Below, piece after piece: positions 25,157 through 34,110 of a stretch of 64,000 nucleotides of DNA. The position numbers and the translations under genes were made by a program. Position 1 is the first letter of the stretch. The number at the start of each line of letters is the position of its first letter. This DNA is from Streptomyces sp. SCSIO 30461. GTDB lineage: Bacteria; Actinomycetota; Actinomycetes; Streptomycetales; Streptomycetaceae. The stretch is from assembly GCF_037023745.1 (NCBI RefSeq), contig NZ_CP146101.1:5324001-5388000 (forward strand), written 5' to 3'. The notes beneath the pieces are model-generated. The model had not been told where the DNA came from. It did not search any database and saw only the letters and a program-made list of their open reading frames with translations.

Positions 25157-26346
25157 TAACGGAAGGCGTCCTGACCCGTGAGCGCCTTGCCGAGCACCAG
25201 CTGGTGCATCTCCACGGTCCCCTCGTAGGTGAGCACCGATTCGAGATTGGTCGCGTGACGCATCACGGGGTACTCCAGTGAGATCCCGTTGGCGCCGAGG
25301 ATGGTCCGCGAGGTGCGGCAGATCTCGATCGCTTCCCGCACGTTGTTGAGCTTCCCGAAGCTGACCTGCTCGGGCCGGAGCCTCCCGGCGTCCATCCGCC
25401 GCCCGAGGTGCAGGGCGAGCAGGATCCCCTTGTGCAGTTCCAGCGCCATGTCGGCGAGTTTGGCCTGGGTGAGCTGGAAGCCCCCGATGGGCCGGCCGAA
25501 CTGCTCGCGTGTCCTGGCGTAGTCGAGCGCGGCCTCGAAGCTGGAACGGGCCGCCCCCATCGCGCCCCACACAATGCCGTAGCGCGCGTGGGACAGGCAG
25601 CTGAGCGGGCCCTTGAGACCGGTGACACCCGGCAGCACCGCGTCGGCGGGCAGACGCACCTCGTCCAGGACGAGTTCACTGGTGACGGAGGCGCGCAGGG
25701 ACCACTTGTGCTTGATCTCGGGAGCGGAGAAGCCGGGGCTGTCGGTCGGTACGGCGAAGCCGCGGATACCGTCGTCGGTCTGGGCCCACACCACCGCGAC
25801 CCCGGCGACGGAACCATTGGTGATCCACATCTTGCTGCCCGTCAGAACCCAGTCGGCACCGTCCCGCTTGGCGCACGTGCGCATCGCCGCCGGATCGGAA
25901 CCGACGTCCGGCTCCGTCAGTCCGAAGCAGCCGATGGTGCTGCCATCGGCCATCGACGGCAGCCAACGCTGCTTCTGCTCCTCCGAGCCGAACTTCCAGA
26001 TCGCGTACATCGCGAGTGAGCCCTGGACGGACACCAGCGAACGGATACCCGAGTCGGCCGCCTCCAGCTCCAGACAGGCCAGTCCGTACTGGACGGCCGT
26101 GGCGCCCGCGCAGCCGTAGCCGGTCAGCGACATGCCGAGCGCGCCGATCGAGCCCAGCTCACGGGCGAGCTCACGGATACCGGGAAGCTCACCGCTCTCG
26201 TACCAGTCGGCGACATACGGCAGCACGCGGTCGTCAGCCCAGGAGCGGACCGTGTCGCGAATCGCGAGGTCTTCCGGCTCCAGGAGGTCGTCGATGCCGA
26301 TGGGGTCGGCTGGATCGAAGGGCGGCAACTTCGAGGATGCGGTCAT
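25156..26346 (-). CDS. acyl-CoA dehydrogenase, glutaryl-CoA dehydrogenase-like
   Basis: A 396-residue FAD enzyme oxidising an acyl-CoA. Recognisable: GCFGLTEPDVGSDPAAM (FAD/substrate loop), SKMWITNG, ARYGIVWGAMGAA, the FGRPIGGFQLTQ-KLADM motif, and near the C-terminus TYEGTVEMHQLVLGKAL, whose Glu375 matches the catalytic base of glutaryl-CoA and short-branched acyl-CoA dehydrogenases. Length is standard. The ATG at 26346 follows GGAGG; an upstream in-frame start would hold that site inside the gene. No beta-oxidation partner is adjacent, so substrate assignment (glutaryl-CoA, with decarboxylation) rests on similarity only. Confidence 0.92.
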   Translation of the reverse strand: MTASSKLPPFDPADPIGIDDLLEPEDLAIRDTVRSWADDRVLPYVADWYESGELPGIRELARELGSIGALGMSLTGYGCAGATAVQYGLACLELEAADSGIRSLVSVQGSLAMYAIWKFGSEEQKQRWLPSMADGSTIGCFGLTEPDVGSDPAAMRTCAKRDGADWVLTGSKMWITNGSVAGVAVVWAQTDDGIRGFAVPTDSPGFSAPEIKHKWSLRASVTSELVLDEVRLPADAVLPGVTGLKGPLSCLSHARYGIVWGAMGAARSSFEAALDYARTREQFGRPIGGFQLTQAKLADMALELHKGILLALHLGRRMDAGRLRPEQVSFGKLNNVREAIEICRTSRTILGANGISLEYPVMRHATNLESVLTYEGTVEMHQLVLGKALTGQDAFR

Positions 26347-26441
26347 CAGGGTGCCTCCGGCGGCCGGCACCGCCCAGGCCCTGCCTCGGCGCGTGCGCGA
26401 ACCTAACGGTGTCAGTCAATGATCAGCGCTGACGTTACGGC

Positions 26442-28202
26442 TCAGTGTGCCGTGCGTCCAGAGCGGGCCGCGCCGGCCGCCTCCGCGGGCTTGCGGTGCA
26501 GGGAGGCGGCGGACGAGCGCAGACGGTCCCGTGGCCCCTGCACCGCCTGGTCGGGGAGTTCGGAGACGTACGACCGGGCATCGGTGCCGGACGCCCCGGA
26601 ACCGGTGCCCGGCGCGCCACAGGCCTGAGCGACCACCGTGGCGTCCTCGGTGTCCTCGGCCCCGTCGGGGCACTCCATCGCCCTCGGCAACCGCAGTGCC
26701 GCCAGCGCCCCGAGCAGCAGCAGCCCGGCGCTGACCACCAGCGTGACATGCAGACCGTGCACAAACGCCGACCGCGCGGCGATCCGCAGCGCGTCCCCTG
26801 CCGGGCCGCTGAGGCCCGCGGCGATCTGGTAGGCCTCGCCGAGGGAGTTCGTCGCGGCCTCGCGGGCGGCGCCCGGCACCCCTGCCGCATCGGTCAGCCC
26901 TGGCGCGTACGCGGCGTTCATGACGCTGCCGAGCATGGCGATGCCCATCCCGGCACCGAGTTGGTAGGAGGTCTCGCCGATGGCCGCGGCTGCACCGGCC
27001 TGCGCCGCGGGTGCCTCGCTGAGCATCGACTCGTACGCGCCGAACAGCGTGGTCTGGAGCCCGAAGCCGAGCAGCACGAACCCGGTGGTGAGCAGCAGCG
27101 GCCGGTCGTGGTGTCCCATCAGCGTGAGCAGCAGCACCGCCGCCGCGGTCAGCACGAAGCCCCAGCCGACCATCCGCCGCGGTCCGACACGGCGCAGGGT
27201 GTAGGAGCCGGTCGCTCCGGCGGCCATCGCCGCGAAGGTGAGGGGCAGCAGCCGCAGGCCGGTCTCCAGGGGGCTGAGACCGAGCACGAGCTGGAGGTAC
27301 TGGACGGCGATCAGCTCCAGGCCGACCAGTGCCAGCATGGCCAGCACGATGCAGCCGACGGAAGTGGAGAAGGTGGCGCGGGCGAACATCCGCATGTCGA
27401 TGAGGGGATGGTCGCGGCGGCGCTGGCGGCGGACGAAGAGCACGAGGAGCAGCAGACCGGCGAGCAGCGGGCCGGAGGTGGCGATGTCGAGCGGGCTGTG
27501 GCCCACCCCGAGACGCTTGACACCGAGCACGAGCCCGAGCACACCGGCGGCGGCCGTCAGAGCGCCGACGACGTCCCAGGGGCCGTCGCCTTCGCCCTTG
27601 GACTCGGGCAGCAGCCAGCGGCCGACCGGGAGGATCAGCGCCATCAGCGGGATGTTGATCAGGAAGACCGAACCCCACCAGAAGTGCTGGACCAGGAAAC
27701 CGCCGAGCACCGGGCCGGTGGCGGCGCCGACCGCGGCGACCGCCGTCCAGATGCCGATGGCGGTGGCCCGCTCACGGCGGTCCGGGAAGACGGCCCGGAG
27801 GATCGAGAGCGTCGCGGGCATGATCATCGCGCCGCCCACGCCGAGCAGGGCGCGGGCGCCGATGAGCACCTCGGGATTGGTGGCCAGCGCGGCGACGGCC
27901 GAGGCCACGCCGAACAGCGCGTAGCCGAGCAGGAGTATGCGCCGACGGCCGACGCGGTCGCCCAGGGTGCCGAAGAGGATCAGCAGCGCGGCGCAGACCA
28001 GCGGGTAGGCGTCGACGATCCAGAGGAGTTCGACCCCGCTCGGGCGGAGGTCCTCGGTGACTGCGGGCACGGCGACGTGCAGCACGGTCGCGTCGAGCGC
28101 GACGAGCAGCAGGCTGACGCAGAGGACGAGGAGAACGACCCAGCGGTTGACACCGCCGCCGGTGGCGCGAATGGGCGCTCCGGTCGTGGTCGTTCCGGAC
28201 AT
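26442..28202 (-). CDS. MFS drug exporter, DHA2/EmrB-like (14 TM)
   Basis: A 586-residue major facilitator protein. The N-terminal half has LDATVLHVAVPAVTEDL in TM1 (motif D1 of the 14-TM family), GDRVGRRRILLLG (motif A, about residues 80-93), and AVAAVGAATGPVLGGFL (motif C, the antiporter motif, about residue 155). About 14 hydrophobic segments run to residue 515, then a hydrophilic tail of about 70 residues. Proton-driven export of drugs or secondary metabolites is expected; the substrate is unknown. ATG at 28202 follows AGGAGG. No TetR/MarR regulator is adjacent, but a perfect 14-bp palindrome lies 150 bp upstream. Confidence 0.92.
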   Translation of the reverse strand: MSGTTTTGAPIRATGGGVNRWVVLLVLCVSLLLVALDATVLHVAVPAVTEDLRPSGVELLWIVDAYPLVCAALLILFGTLGDRVGRRRILLLGYALFGVASAVAALATNPEVLIGARALLGVGGAMIMPATLSILRAVFPDRRERATAIGIWTAVAAVGAATGPVLGGFLVQHFWWGSVFLINIPLMALILPVGRWLLPESKGEGDGPWDVVGALTAAAGVLGLVLGVKRLGVGHSPLDIATSGPLLAGLLLLVLFVRRQRRRDHPLIDMRMFARATFSTSVGCIVLAMLALVGLELIAVQYLQLVLGLSPLETGLRLLPLTFAAMAAGATGSYTLRRVGPRRMVGWGFVLTAAAVLLLTLMGHHDRPLLLTTGFVLLGFGLQTTLFGAYESMLSEAPAAQAGAAAAIGETSYQLGAGMGIAMLGSVMNAAYAPGLTDAAGVPGAAREAATNSLGEAYQIAAGLSGPAGDALRIAARSAFVHGLHVTLVVSAGLLLLGALAALRLPRAMECPDGAEDTEDATVVAQACGAPGTGSGASGTDARSYVSELPDQAVQGPRDRLRSSAASLHRKPAEAAGAARSGRTAH

Positions 28203-28680
28203 GTATGTACCTCCTGGTGGTCTCTCGCGTCGGTGGGCCGTCCGGGGCGGGGCCCCGCGGTGGCCCGGCATCGAGGGCGAGTGATCAGCCAATGTACGCG
28301 AGTCAGAGCCGTTGACGCGTGGTCCACCTCTCACCTCGACGGGCCGCACGATGTGGCGTACGCCACGCTCACGGCCTCCGTGAGGTGGTACCCGCCGCAC
28401 CTCGAACGGCCCTGTAATTCCAGACATCCGGCATATGAACGGCTTTCTCCGCTGCTTACCGGAGTCCGAGCGCCACCCCTCAGAGAGCATGCCCGCCCGA
28501 ATTCGAACAGCAGCGGGAAGGCATTCCCTCCCGATTCACCGGACCGCTCTCACTTCCCCCGGATTTCTCCCCGTGACCACGGGAAAGAATGTCCGACTGA
28601 GACCGACTCCACATCACATCGTCATCACGAAGGGCCGAGATCGGCCGGACCGCACACTCACTCCCTGTAACGTCGATTGG
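28203..28680. other. intergenic region between divergent MFS and PAP2 genes
   Basis: About 480 bp without a credible gene; it should hold both promoters. Apart from the palindrome at 28353-28366 no specific element was recognised. Confidence 0.35.
28353..28366. promoter_or_regulatory. perfect palindrome, possible operator
   Basis: GTGGCGTACGCCAC is a perfect 14-bp palindrome about 150 bp upstream of the MFS exporter start. TetR-type regulators of exporters often bind such sites; no cognate regulator is adjacent, so this is suggestive only. Confidence 0.35.
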
Positions 28681-29745
28681 GTGCGTACCGACATCTTTGC
28701 CCGCCTGGACCGGGAGCCGGAGCCGCCGAAGATAGAGATCCCGCGGATGAGCCGCACCCGTCTCGCCCTTCTCGGCGGGACCTCGGCGTTCTACGTCGCG
28801 ATCGTCGTGGCCGTGCTGCTCTCGTCCTGGCTGGTGATCATCGACTGGAAGGTCATGCTCTTCCGGCCGTATCAGCAGTGGCCGGAGCTGCACGCGTTTC
28901 TGGACTACTTCGTCGTCCTGGGCCAGCGCGGGCCGACCGCCGTGATGGTGGCCGCCTGGCTGGGCTGGCGCTCGTGGCGGCAGCACACTCTTCGGCCACT
29001 GCTCTCCCTGGGGGCGGCGCTGCTGCTGCTGAACGCGACGGTGGGCGCGGTCAAGCTCGGCCTAGGGCGGCTCGGGCCGCACTACGCGACGCAGATCGGC
29101 TCGGCCGAGATGTTCGCCGGCGGCGATATATTTCCGTCGGGCCACACCGCCAATGCCGTCGTGACCTGGGGAATCCTCGCCTATATGGCCACCACCCCAC
29201 GGGCGAGGCGCTATCTGTCGGCGCTGTCCGCCGTGGTGGCCCTCGGTGTCGGACTGACCACGGTCTACCTCGGTACGCACTGGCTGAGCGACGTCCTGCT
29301 CGGCTGGGCGGCTGGACTGCTCGTGCTGCTGGCGCTGCCTTGGTGCGAGCCGCTGATCGGGCGGGCGGAGGAGGCCATCCTCACGCTGCGCGACCGGCTG
29401 CGCGATCAGATGCGCGCGCGCCGTCTGCCGGTGCCCGCGCTCCCCGTCGTGCCGAAGAGCCCGCGCCCGGCGATGTTCCCGCAACGTGCGTCGTCGGAGA
29501 GCTCCGAGCCGGTGCGCCGACCGGTGGGCGCGAGCGGCGGGCGTAGGGGTTCCGCCTCCGGCGGAACGGCGTCCGGGACGGCCACCCAGCCCACCCAGGT
29601 GCGTACGCACGCGGTCGCGCGCCCGGGACTCGGCACACACGCCCCGCATACCTCCCATGCGCCGTACCCCTCGCACGGCAACCCGGTGGCGTCGTCGGCA
29701 GGCACCCGACGTGCCCCCCGATCGCGTCCGGTCACCGGCAACTGA
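28681..29745 (+). CDS. PAP2-family membrane phosphatase
   Basis: A 354-residue integral membrane protein. Six hydrophobic segments lie within residues 25-225. The phosphatase motifs are KLGLGRLGP (motif 1), PSGHTAN (motif 2, near residue 158, catalytic His), and TTVYLGTHWLSDVLLGW (motif 3, with the second His and Asp). Such enzymes dephosphorylate lipid phosphates such as phosphatidate or undecaprenyl diphosphate outside the membrane. The last 120 residues are a Pro/Ser/Arg-rich tail. GTG at 28681 (MRTDIFARLDREPEPP) is preferred because upstream sequence has no protein character, though no good ribosome site precedes it; leaderless or weak initiation is possible. Confidence 0.88.
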   Translation: MRTDIFARLDREPEPPKIEIPRMSRTRLALLGGTSAFYVAIVVAVLLSSWLVIIDWKVMLFRPYQQWPELHAFLDYFVVLGQRGPTAVMVAAWLGWRSWRQHTLRPLLSLGAALLLLNATVGAVKLGLGRLGPHYATQIGSAEMFAGGDIFPSGHTANAVVTWGILAYMATTPRARRYLSALSAVVALGVGLTTVYLGTHWLSDVLLGWAAGLLVLLALPWCEPLIGRAEEAILTLRDRLRDQMRARRLPVPALPVVPKSPRPAMFPQRASSESSEPVRRPVGASGGRRGSASGGTASGTATQPTQVRTHAVARPGLGTHAPHTSHAPYPSHGNPVASSAGTRRAPRSRPVTGN

Positions 29746-29810
29746 CCCCCACCGGCACTCCGACAGCACACCCGCACGGGGCGGTCGCGCACAGCCGCCG
29801 GCAAGGCGTC

Positions 29811-29846
29811 GCGGGCCCCGGTCCAACGCGGTGGACCGGGGCCCGC
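29811..29846. terminator. terminator between PAP2 gene and I78 inhibitor gene
   Basis: A perfect 15-bp stem, GCGGGCCCCGGTCCA (29811-29825) with its complement at 29832-29846, and a six-base loop, placed between convergent genes. Confidence 0.75.
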
Positions 29847-29871
29847 GCCCGTTCTCGCGGAACGGCAGCCG

Positions 29872-30087
29872 TCAACCCTTCCAGCAGCGCCGCACCCTGC
29901 CGTCGTCCACCTCGAAGTTGAGCCGGCCCGCCAGGTACTCCATGGTGATGATCGCCCCTGGCGGCAGCGATCTGACGGTTGTCCAGCCCGCACCGCGTGC
30001 GCGCCGCTCCGCGGTGTCTGCGTCGAGGCCCACGTAGTCCTCAGGTGTGTGGTCGGGCTCTGCCGGAGGGGTCGGTATCGGTGCCAT
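29872..30087 (-). CDS. small I78-family peptidase inhibitor-like protein
   Basis: A 71-residue protein. The core DYVGLDADTAERRARGAGWTT (here DADTAERRARGAGWTTVR), followed by LPPGAIITMEYLAGRLNFE and a terminal VDDGRVRRCWKG, fits the I78 (Aspergillus elastase inhibitor/potato inhibitor-like) pattern of a Thr-x-[DE]-Tyr loop and a C-terminal Cys/Trp. There is no signal peptide, so if it acts on secreted proteases its location is puzzling; it may inhibit an intracellular serine protease. ATG at 30087. Alone on its strand. Confidence 0.7.
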   Translation of the reverse strand: MAPIPTPPAEPDHTPEDYVGLDADTAERRARGAGWTTVRSLPPGAIITMEYLAGRLNFEVDDGRVRRCWKG

Positions 30088-30547
30088 GGAACCTCACCGT
30101 AGGTGGCGGCGGACGGCGGCGAAAGCCCTCTTCACCGTCCGGGATCCGCACGGCTATCAGCATCCTCCAGTACCTCACCGGTCACACTTGTGTCACAGGA
30201 TCACGACATGTGTTTGGCGGTGCCGGGTTCATCCGTGCCGTTGAACAGATAAATTCATACGACGATGATCAGGTATCCACCTGACGCCGATCACTCCCGG
30301 TCCGAATTTCTCCGGATTCCGCCGACCCGGAATGCGCCCCCTCACCCGGAATTCTCTCCGGAGCCCGCTCGGAGCACCCACCGCGAGAAGCGGGAATTCA
30401 TCATTCCTTACGCACTCCCTACTTCCGGATGAAACCGCCGATCACCCATACGCGTATCACCCGTGTCCCGGTTCGTGTCGCGCCCTCCCGGGTGTCCGTC
30501 GTGCCTACTGTGGCTCCAGCCCGAGACGGAATCCCGAGGGGGCAGCG
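30088..30547. other. intergenic region between I78 inhibitor and orphan ctaD
   Basis: About 460 bp between divergent genes, with an AT-richer patch around 30240-30270 that may be promoter. No RNA gene, operator or coding region could be supported. Confidence 0.35.
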
Positions 30548-32293
30548 ATGGGGTCGGACACCGCGGGAACGGCCCCGGACACGCCCGCCGCGACAGCTCC
30601 CCCATGGCGGCGACGCTCTCGGGGCCGTGTGGTCGTGGACTGGCTCACCACCACCGACCACAAGAAGATCGGCCATCTCTACCTGGTCACCTCGTTCGGC
30701 TTCTTCCTGGTCGCGGGGCTGCTGGCGATGCTGATGCGGGCCGAGCTCGCCCGCCCCGGACTCCAACTGCTGACCAGCCAGGAGTTCAACCAGGCATTCA
30801 CGCTGCACGGCACCATCATGCTGCTGCTCTTCGCCACGCCGACCTTCGCGGGCTTCGCCAACGAGCTGGTGCCGCTCCAGATCGGCGCTCCGGACGTGGC
30901 CTTCCCGCGGCTGAACATGTTCTCGTACTGGCTGTTCCTGTTCGGCGGTCTGATGGTGCTCGGCTCGCTGCTGGTGCCCACCGGCCCCGCGGCCTTCGGT
31001 TGGACCGCCTACGCCCCGCTGAACAGCCTGGAGCGCTCCCCCGGCGTCGGTGTCGACCTCTGGATCATGGGGCTCGCGCTCTCCGGTTTCGGCACGATCC
31101 TCACCTCGGTGAACTTCCTGGCGACGATCATCGGTATGCGGGCACCGGGTATGACGATGTTCCGGATGCCGATCTTCACCTGGAACATCCTCTTCACCGC
31201 GATCCTGGTTCTGGCCGCCTTCCCGGTGCTGGCCGCGGCGCTGCTGGTGCTGGAGTCCGACCGCAGGTTCGGCTCGGTGGTGTTCGACTCCGGGAACGGC
31301 GGAGCCCTGCTGTGGCAGCACCTGTTCTGGTTCTTCGGCCATCCGGAGGTCTACATCATCGCCCTGCCGTTCTTCGGCATCATCACGGAGATCATCCCGG
31401 TCTTCTCCCGGAAGCCGCTGTTCGGCTACGTGACCCTGGTGGGCGCCACGATGGCCATCACGGGTCTCTCCTTGGTGGTGTGGGCTCACCACATGTTCGC
31501 CACCGGTGCGGTGCTGCTGCCGTTCTTCTCCCTGCTGTCGTTCCTGATCGCCGTGCCCACCGGCGTGAAGTTCTTCAACTGGAGCGGAACGATGCTGCGG
31601 GGCTCGCTGTCGTTCGAGACGCCGATGTTGTGGGCGGTCGGCTTCCTCGTGTCGTTCCTGCTGGGCGGTCTGACCGGGGTCATCCTGGCCTCGCCGCCGA
31701 TGGACTTCCATGTCACCGACTCGTACTTCGTGGTCGCCCACTTCCACTACACGGTCTTCGGCACGGTCACCTTCGCCACCTTCGCCGGCTTCTACTTCTG
31801 GTGGCCCAAGTTCACCGGCCGGATGCTGGACGAACGGCTCGGCAAGATCCATTTCTGGACGCTCTTCGTCGGCTTCCAGACCACCTTCCTCGTGCAGCAC
31901 TGGCTGGGCGCGGAAGGCATGCCGCGGCGCTATGCGGACTATCTGGCGGCGGACGGCTTCACCACCCTCAACACGGTCTCGACCATCGGGGCGTTCCTGC
32001 TCGGCTGCTCCACGCTGCCGTTCCTCTACAACGTCTGGAAGACGGCGCGATACGCGCCGAGGGTGACGGTCGACGATCCCTGGGGGTTCGGCAGGTCACT
32101 GGAGTGGGCGACCTCCTGCCCGCCGCCCCGGCACAACTTCGTCTCGCTGCCCCGGATCCGCTCCGAGGCCCCGGCGTTCGATCTGCACCACCCGGGGTTC
32201 GCGGAGCCACGCCCGGCCGTGCCGAAGTCCCCGCACGACGACGTCAGCCGGGGTCTCCCAGGGCACGGGACAGCCGGTCCCTGGTCGCCTTGA
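30548..32293 (+). CDS. ctaD: cytochrome c oxidase subunit I (orphan CtaD)
   Basis: A 581-residue, 12-helix haem-copper oxidase subunit I that reduces O2 to water and pumps protons. Ligands are present: His87 (TLHGTIM) and His400 (haem a), His265 with Tyr269 (GHPEVY, Cu-B and cross-linked Tyr), His314-His315 (WAHHMF, Cu-B), and His398 (VAHFHYT, haem a3). The ATG at 30548 follows GAGGGGGCAGCG. No subunit II, III or haem O/A synthase gene is nearby, so this is a stand-alone paralogue that must borrow its partners. The 3' end overlaps the convergent WYL regulator by 50 bp. Confidence 0.95.
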   Translation: MGSDTAGTAPDTPAATAPPWRRRSRGRVVVDWLTTTDHKKIGHLYLVTSFGFFLVAGLLAMLMRAELARPGLQLLTSQEFNQAFTLHGTIMLLLFATPTFAGFANELVPLQIGAPDVAFPRLNMFSYWLFLFGGLMVLGSLLVPTGPAAFGWTAYAPLNSLERSPGVGVDLWIMGLALSGFGTILTSVNFLATIIGMRAPGMTMFRMPIFTWNILFTAILVLAAFPVLAAALLVLESDRRFGSVVFDSGNGGALLWQHLFWFFGHPEVYIIALPFFGIITEIIPVFSRKPLFGYVTLVGATMAITGLSLVVWAHHMFATGAVLLPFFSLLSFLIAVPTGVKFFNWSGTMLRGSLSFETPMLWAVGFLVSFLLGGLTGVILASPPMDFHVTDSYFVVAHFHYTVFGTVTFATFAGFYFWWPKFTGRMLDERLGKIHFWTLFVGFQTTFLVQHWLGAEGMPRRYADYLAADGFTTLNTVSTIGAFLLGCSTLPFLYNVWKTARYAPRVTVDDPWGFGRSLEWATSCPPPRHNFVSLPRIRSEAPAFDLHHPGFAEPRPAVPKSPHDDVSRGLPGHGTAGPWSP

Positions 32294-33209
32294 CGTGCGC
32301 GGTCAGCTCAAGCGGCTCGACCACCTCGAAGTCGAAGCCCATCATCATCACGTGAATGACCATCACATCAAGGCCGGCCGCTCCCGTACGCAGCAGACAG
32401 CTGTCCGGCCCCTCCGCCTCCAGCACCCCGTCCGACGGTGAGACGACTTCGACCGCCCGCTGCACCGGCACACGCAGCCTGATCACCGCCCTGGCGGAGT
32501 ACGCGGCCGTGGAGACCCCCTTGGAGACATAGGCCGCGAGGTCGTCGGCCGGTGGGGTGCGCGGGGTGAAGCGCGGGCCGTGCGGTGGTTTGGGGGTGAT
32601 CCGGTCGACCCGGAACGTCCGCCAGTCGGCGCGGTCCACATCCCAGGCGACGAGATACCAGCGGCGTTCACTGCACACCAGGCGGTGCGGCTCCACCGAG
32701 CGGCGGGTCGTCTGGCCTCCGTGGTCCTGGTAAGCGAACCGCAGCAGCTCCCCGTCCCGGCAGACACCCGCCAGCTCCGCGAGGATCACGGGGTCCACCG
32801 GGTTCCGGGGCGCCCGCAGCATCGGCACGGTGAACGCGTTCAGGGCGCTGATCCGCCGGCGGAGCCGATCGGGCAGCACCTGCTCCAGCTTGGCCAGGGC
32901 ACGTACGGAGCTCTCACCGATGCCCTCGACGCCTTGGCCCGCCGCGGTGCGCAGACCGACCGCGACGGCCACGGCCTCGTCGTCGTCGAGCAGCAGAGGA
33001 GGCATCCGGGCGCCCGCGCCGAGCCGGTAGCCCCCGCCCGTGCCGGGGCTGGCGTTGACGGGGTAGCCGAGCTCGCGCAGTCGGTCGACGTCCCGCCGCA
33101 CGGTGCGCGGGGTGACTCCGAGCCGCCGGGCGAGGTCGGCTCCGGACCATTCGCGGTGCGCCTGCAGCAGGGAGAGCAGGCGCAGCAGTCGTGCCGAGGT
33201 TTCCAGCAT
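32244..33209 (-). CDS. WYL-domain transcriptional regulator (DeoR-type HTH)
   Basis: A 321-residue regulator. The N-terminal helix-turn-helix ([38 protein letters not shown], residues 6-43) is of the HTH_11/DeoR type, followed by a linker and a WYL domain with the [23 protein letters not shown] segment (about residues 190-212), the region thought to bind nucleotides or DNA-end ligands. A WCX-type C-terminal extension follows. ATG at 33209. The last 50 bp run into the 3' end of ctaD on the opposite strand. Targets unknown. Confidence 0.9.
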   Translation of the reverse strand: MLETSARLLRLLSLLQAHREWSGADLARRLGVTPRTVRRDVDRLRELGYPVNASPGTGGGYRLGAGARMPPLLLDDDEAVAVAVGLRTAAGQGVEGIGESSVRALAKLEQVLPDRLRRRISALNAFTVPMLRAPRNPVDPVILAELAGVCRDGELLRFAYQDHGGQTTRRSVEPHRLVCSERRWYLVAWDVDRADWRTFRVDRITPKPPHGPRFTPRTPPADDLAAYVSKGVSTAAYSARAVIRLRVPVQRAVEVVSPSDGVLEAEGPDSCLLRTGAAGLDVMVIHVMMMGFDFEVVEPLELTAHVKATRDRLSRALGDPG

Positions 33210-33261
33210 GGGACGAGTCTGGCACCGCTTGCGGACAGAACGAGTCCGCAAGCGGCGAACC

Positions 33262-34110
33262 TCATACGAGAGGCATGAGCCGGACGCAGAGGTCGTTGGC
33301 GCCGGTGTAGCCGGGGACGGCGCGGTATCCGGCCGACTGATGGGCCGGATAGACGTAGATGTCCTTGCGGTTCCAGATGTCGTCGAGGAGACGGGAGATA
33401 CGCACCTTCCGCGCGCTCTCGGCGGCGGGGTGCAGCCACAGAGTCCACAGCTGTTGCCCGACCGTGGTCTCCACCCCTGCCGCGTCAGCGGCTTCGGTGT
33501 CGCCGACGAGGTCCGCGTACCGCACGGTGCAGCGGAAGTACTCGGCTTCGCCCGTCACCGCGAAACCGCGCACCTTGTCCCCGAGCCGTGCCTCCACCTT
33601 CGCACCGGCACCGAGCCGTGCACCGTACAGGACGCCCGCCACCGTGAAGGCACCCGGCCCGACTTCGATGTCCCCCGCCTCCGCATGGGGTTCACGCACC
33701 CAGGCACGGACCGCGAGCCGGCCGTCCGCCTCCGGATACGGGAGCCGCACCGCGACCGGCCCGGGCTCCGGGACCCGGTCGATGAACGCCCGCAGGTCGC
33801 GGATTCCGGCCGCGACGGCGGTGCCGTCGCCGGTGAAGGCGTCCCATTGGCCCTCCGCCAGGTCGACGGCGCCGGACAGCACCGCGCCCACCCGGCCGCT
33901 TCCCCGCTCGGTGAGCGGCAGCCGCACGATGCCGTCGGGGCCCGTGCCCGCACCGCGCCGCCGCAGCACCAGCGCGTCGCCGTCGGCTGTGCTTCCCTCC
34001 CAGGTGAAAGTGACCGTCCCGGTGGAGTCGGCGAGGCAGTCGGCGCGCGGCGGACGCCGCTCGCCTCCGGTGGCCGTGGTCAGCGTCGTGGACGCTGCAG
34101 GCGTGGTCAT
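33262..34110 (-). CDS. uncharacterised protein coupled to a GT4 glycosyltransferase
   Basis: A 282-residue protein of no recognised family; it reads as mostly beta-strand (TVTFTWEGSTADGDALVLRRRG, GAFTVAGVLYGARLGAGAKVEARLGD, AEYFRCTVRYADL). The C-terminal part has a WNRKDIYVYPAHQSAGYRAVPGYTG segment that looks conserved. No signal peptide or membrane helix. Its ATG overlaps the glycosyltransferase stop (ATGA, 34107-34110), so the two are translationally coupled and probably act in the same glycan pathway. Such proteins are sometimes annotated 'transferase' in Streptomyces; I see no motif that proves it. Confidence 0.7.
   Translation of the reverse strand: MTTPAASTTLTTATGGERRPPRADCLADSTGTVTFTWEGSTADGDALVLRRRGAGTGPDGIVRLPLTERGSGRVGAVLSGAVDLAEGQWDAFTGDGTAVAAGIRDLRAFIDRVPEPGPVAVRLPYPEADGRLAVRAWVREPHAEAGDIEVGPGAFTVAGVLYGARLGAGAKVEARLGDKVRGFAVTGEAEYFRCTVRYADLVGDTEAADAAGVETTVGQQLWTLWLHPAAESARKVRISRLLDDIWNRKDIYVYPAHQSAGYRAVPGYTGANDLCVRLMPLV

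Noticed and set aside
26445..28670. A 741-codon + strand frame opposite the MFS exporter
   Set aside because: His/Glu/Gly-rich antisense translation of membrane helices; no start signal or family.
28435..28680. An 82-residue N-terminal extension of the PAP2 phosphatase
   Set aside because: The extension is Arg/Thr/Pro-rich without conserved features; the protein proper begins MRTDIFARLDREPEPP at the GTG at 28681.
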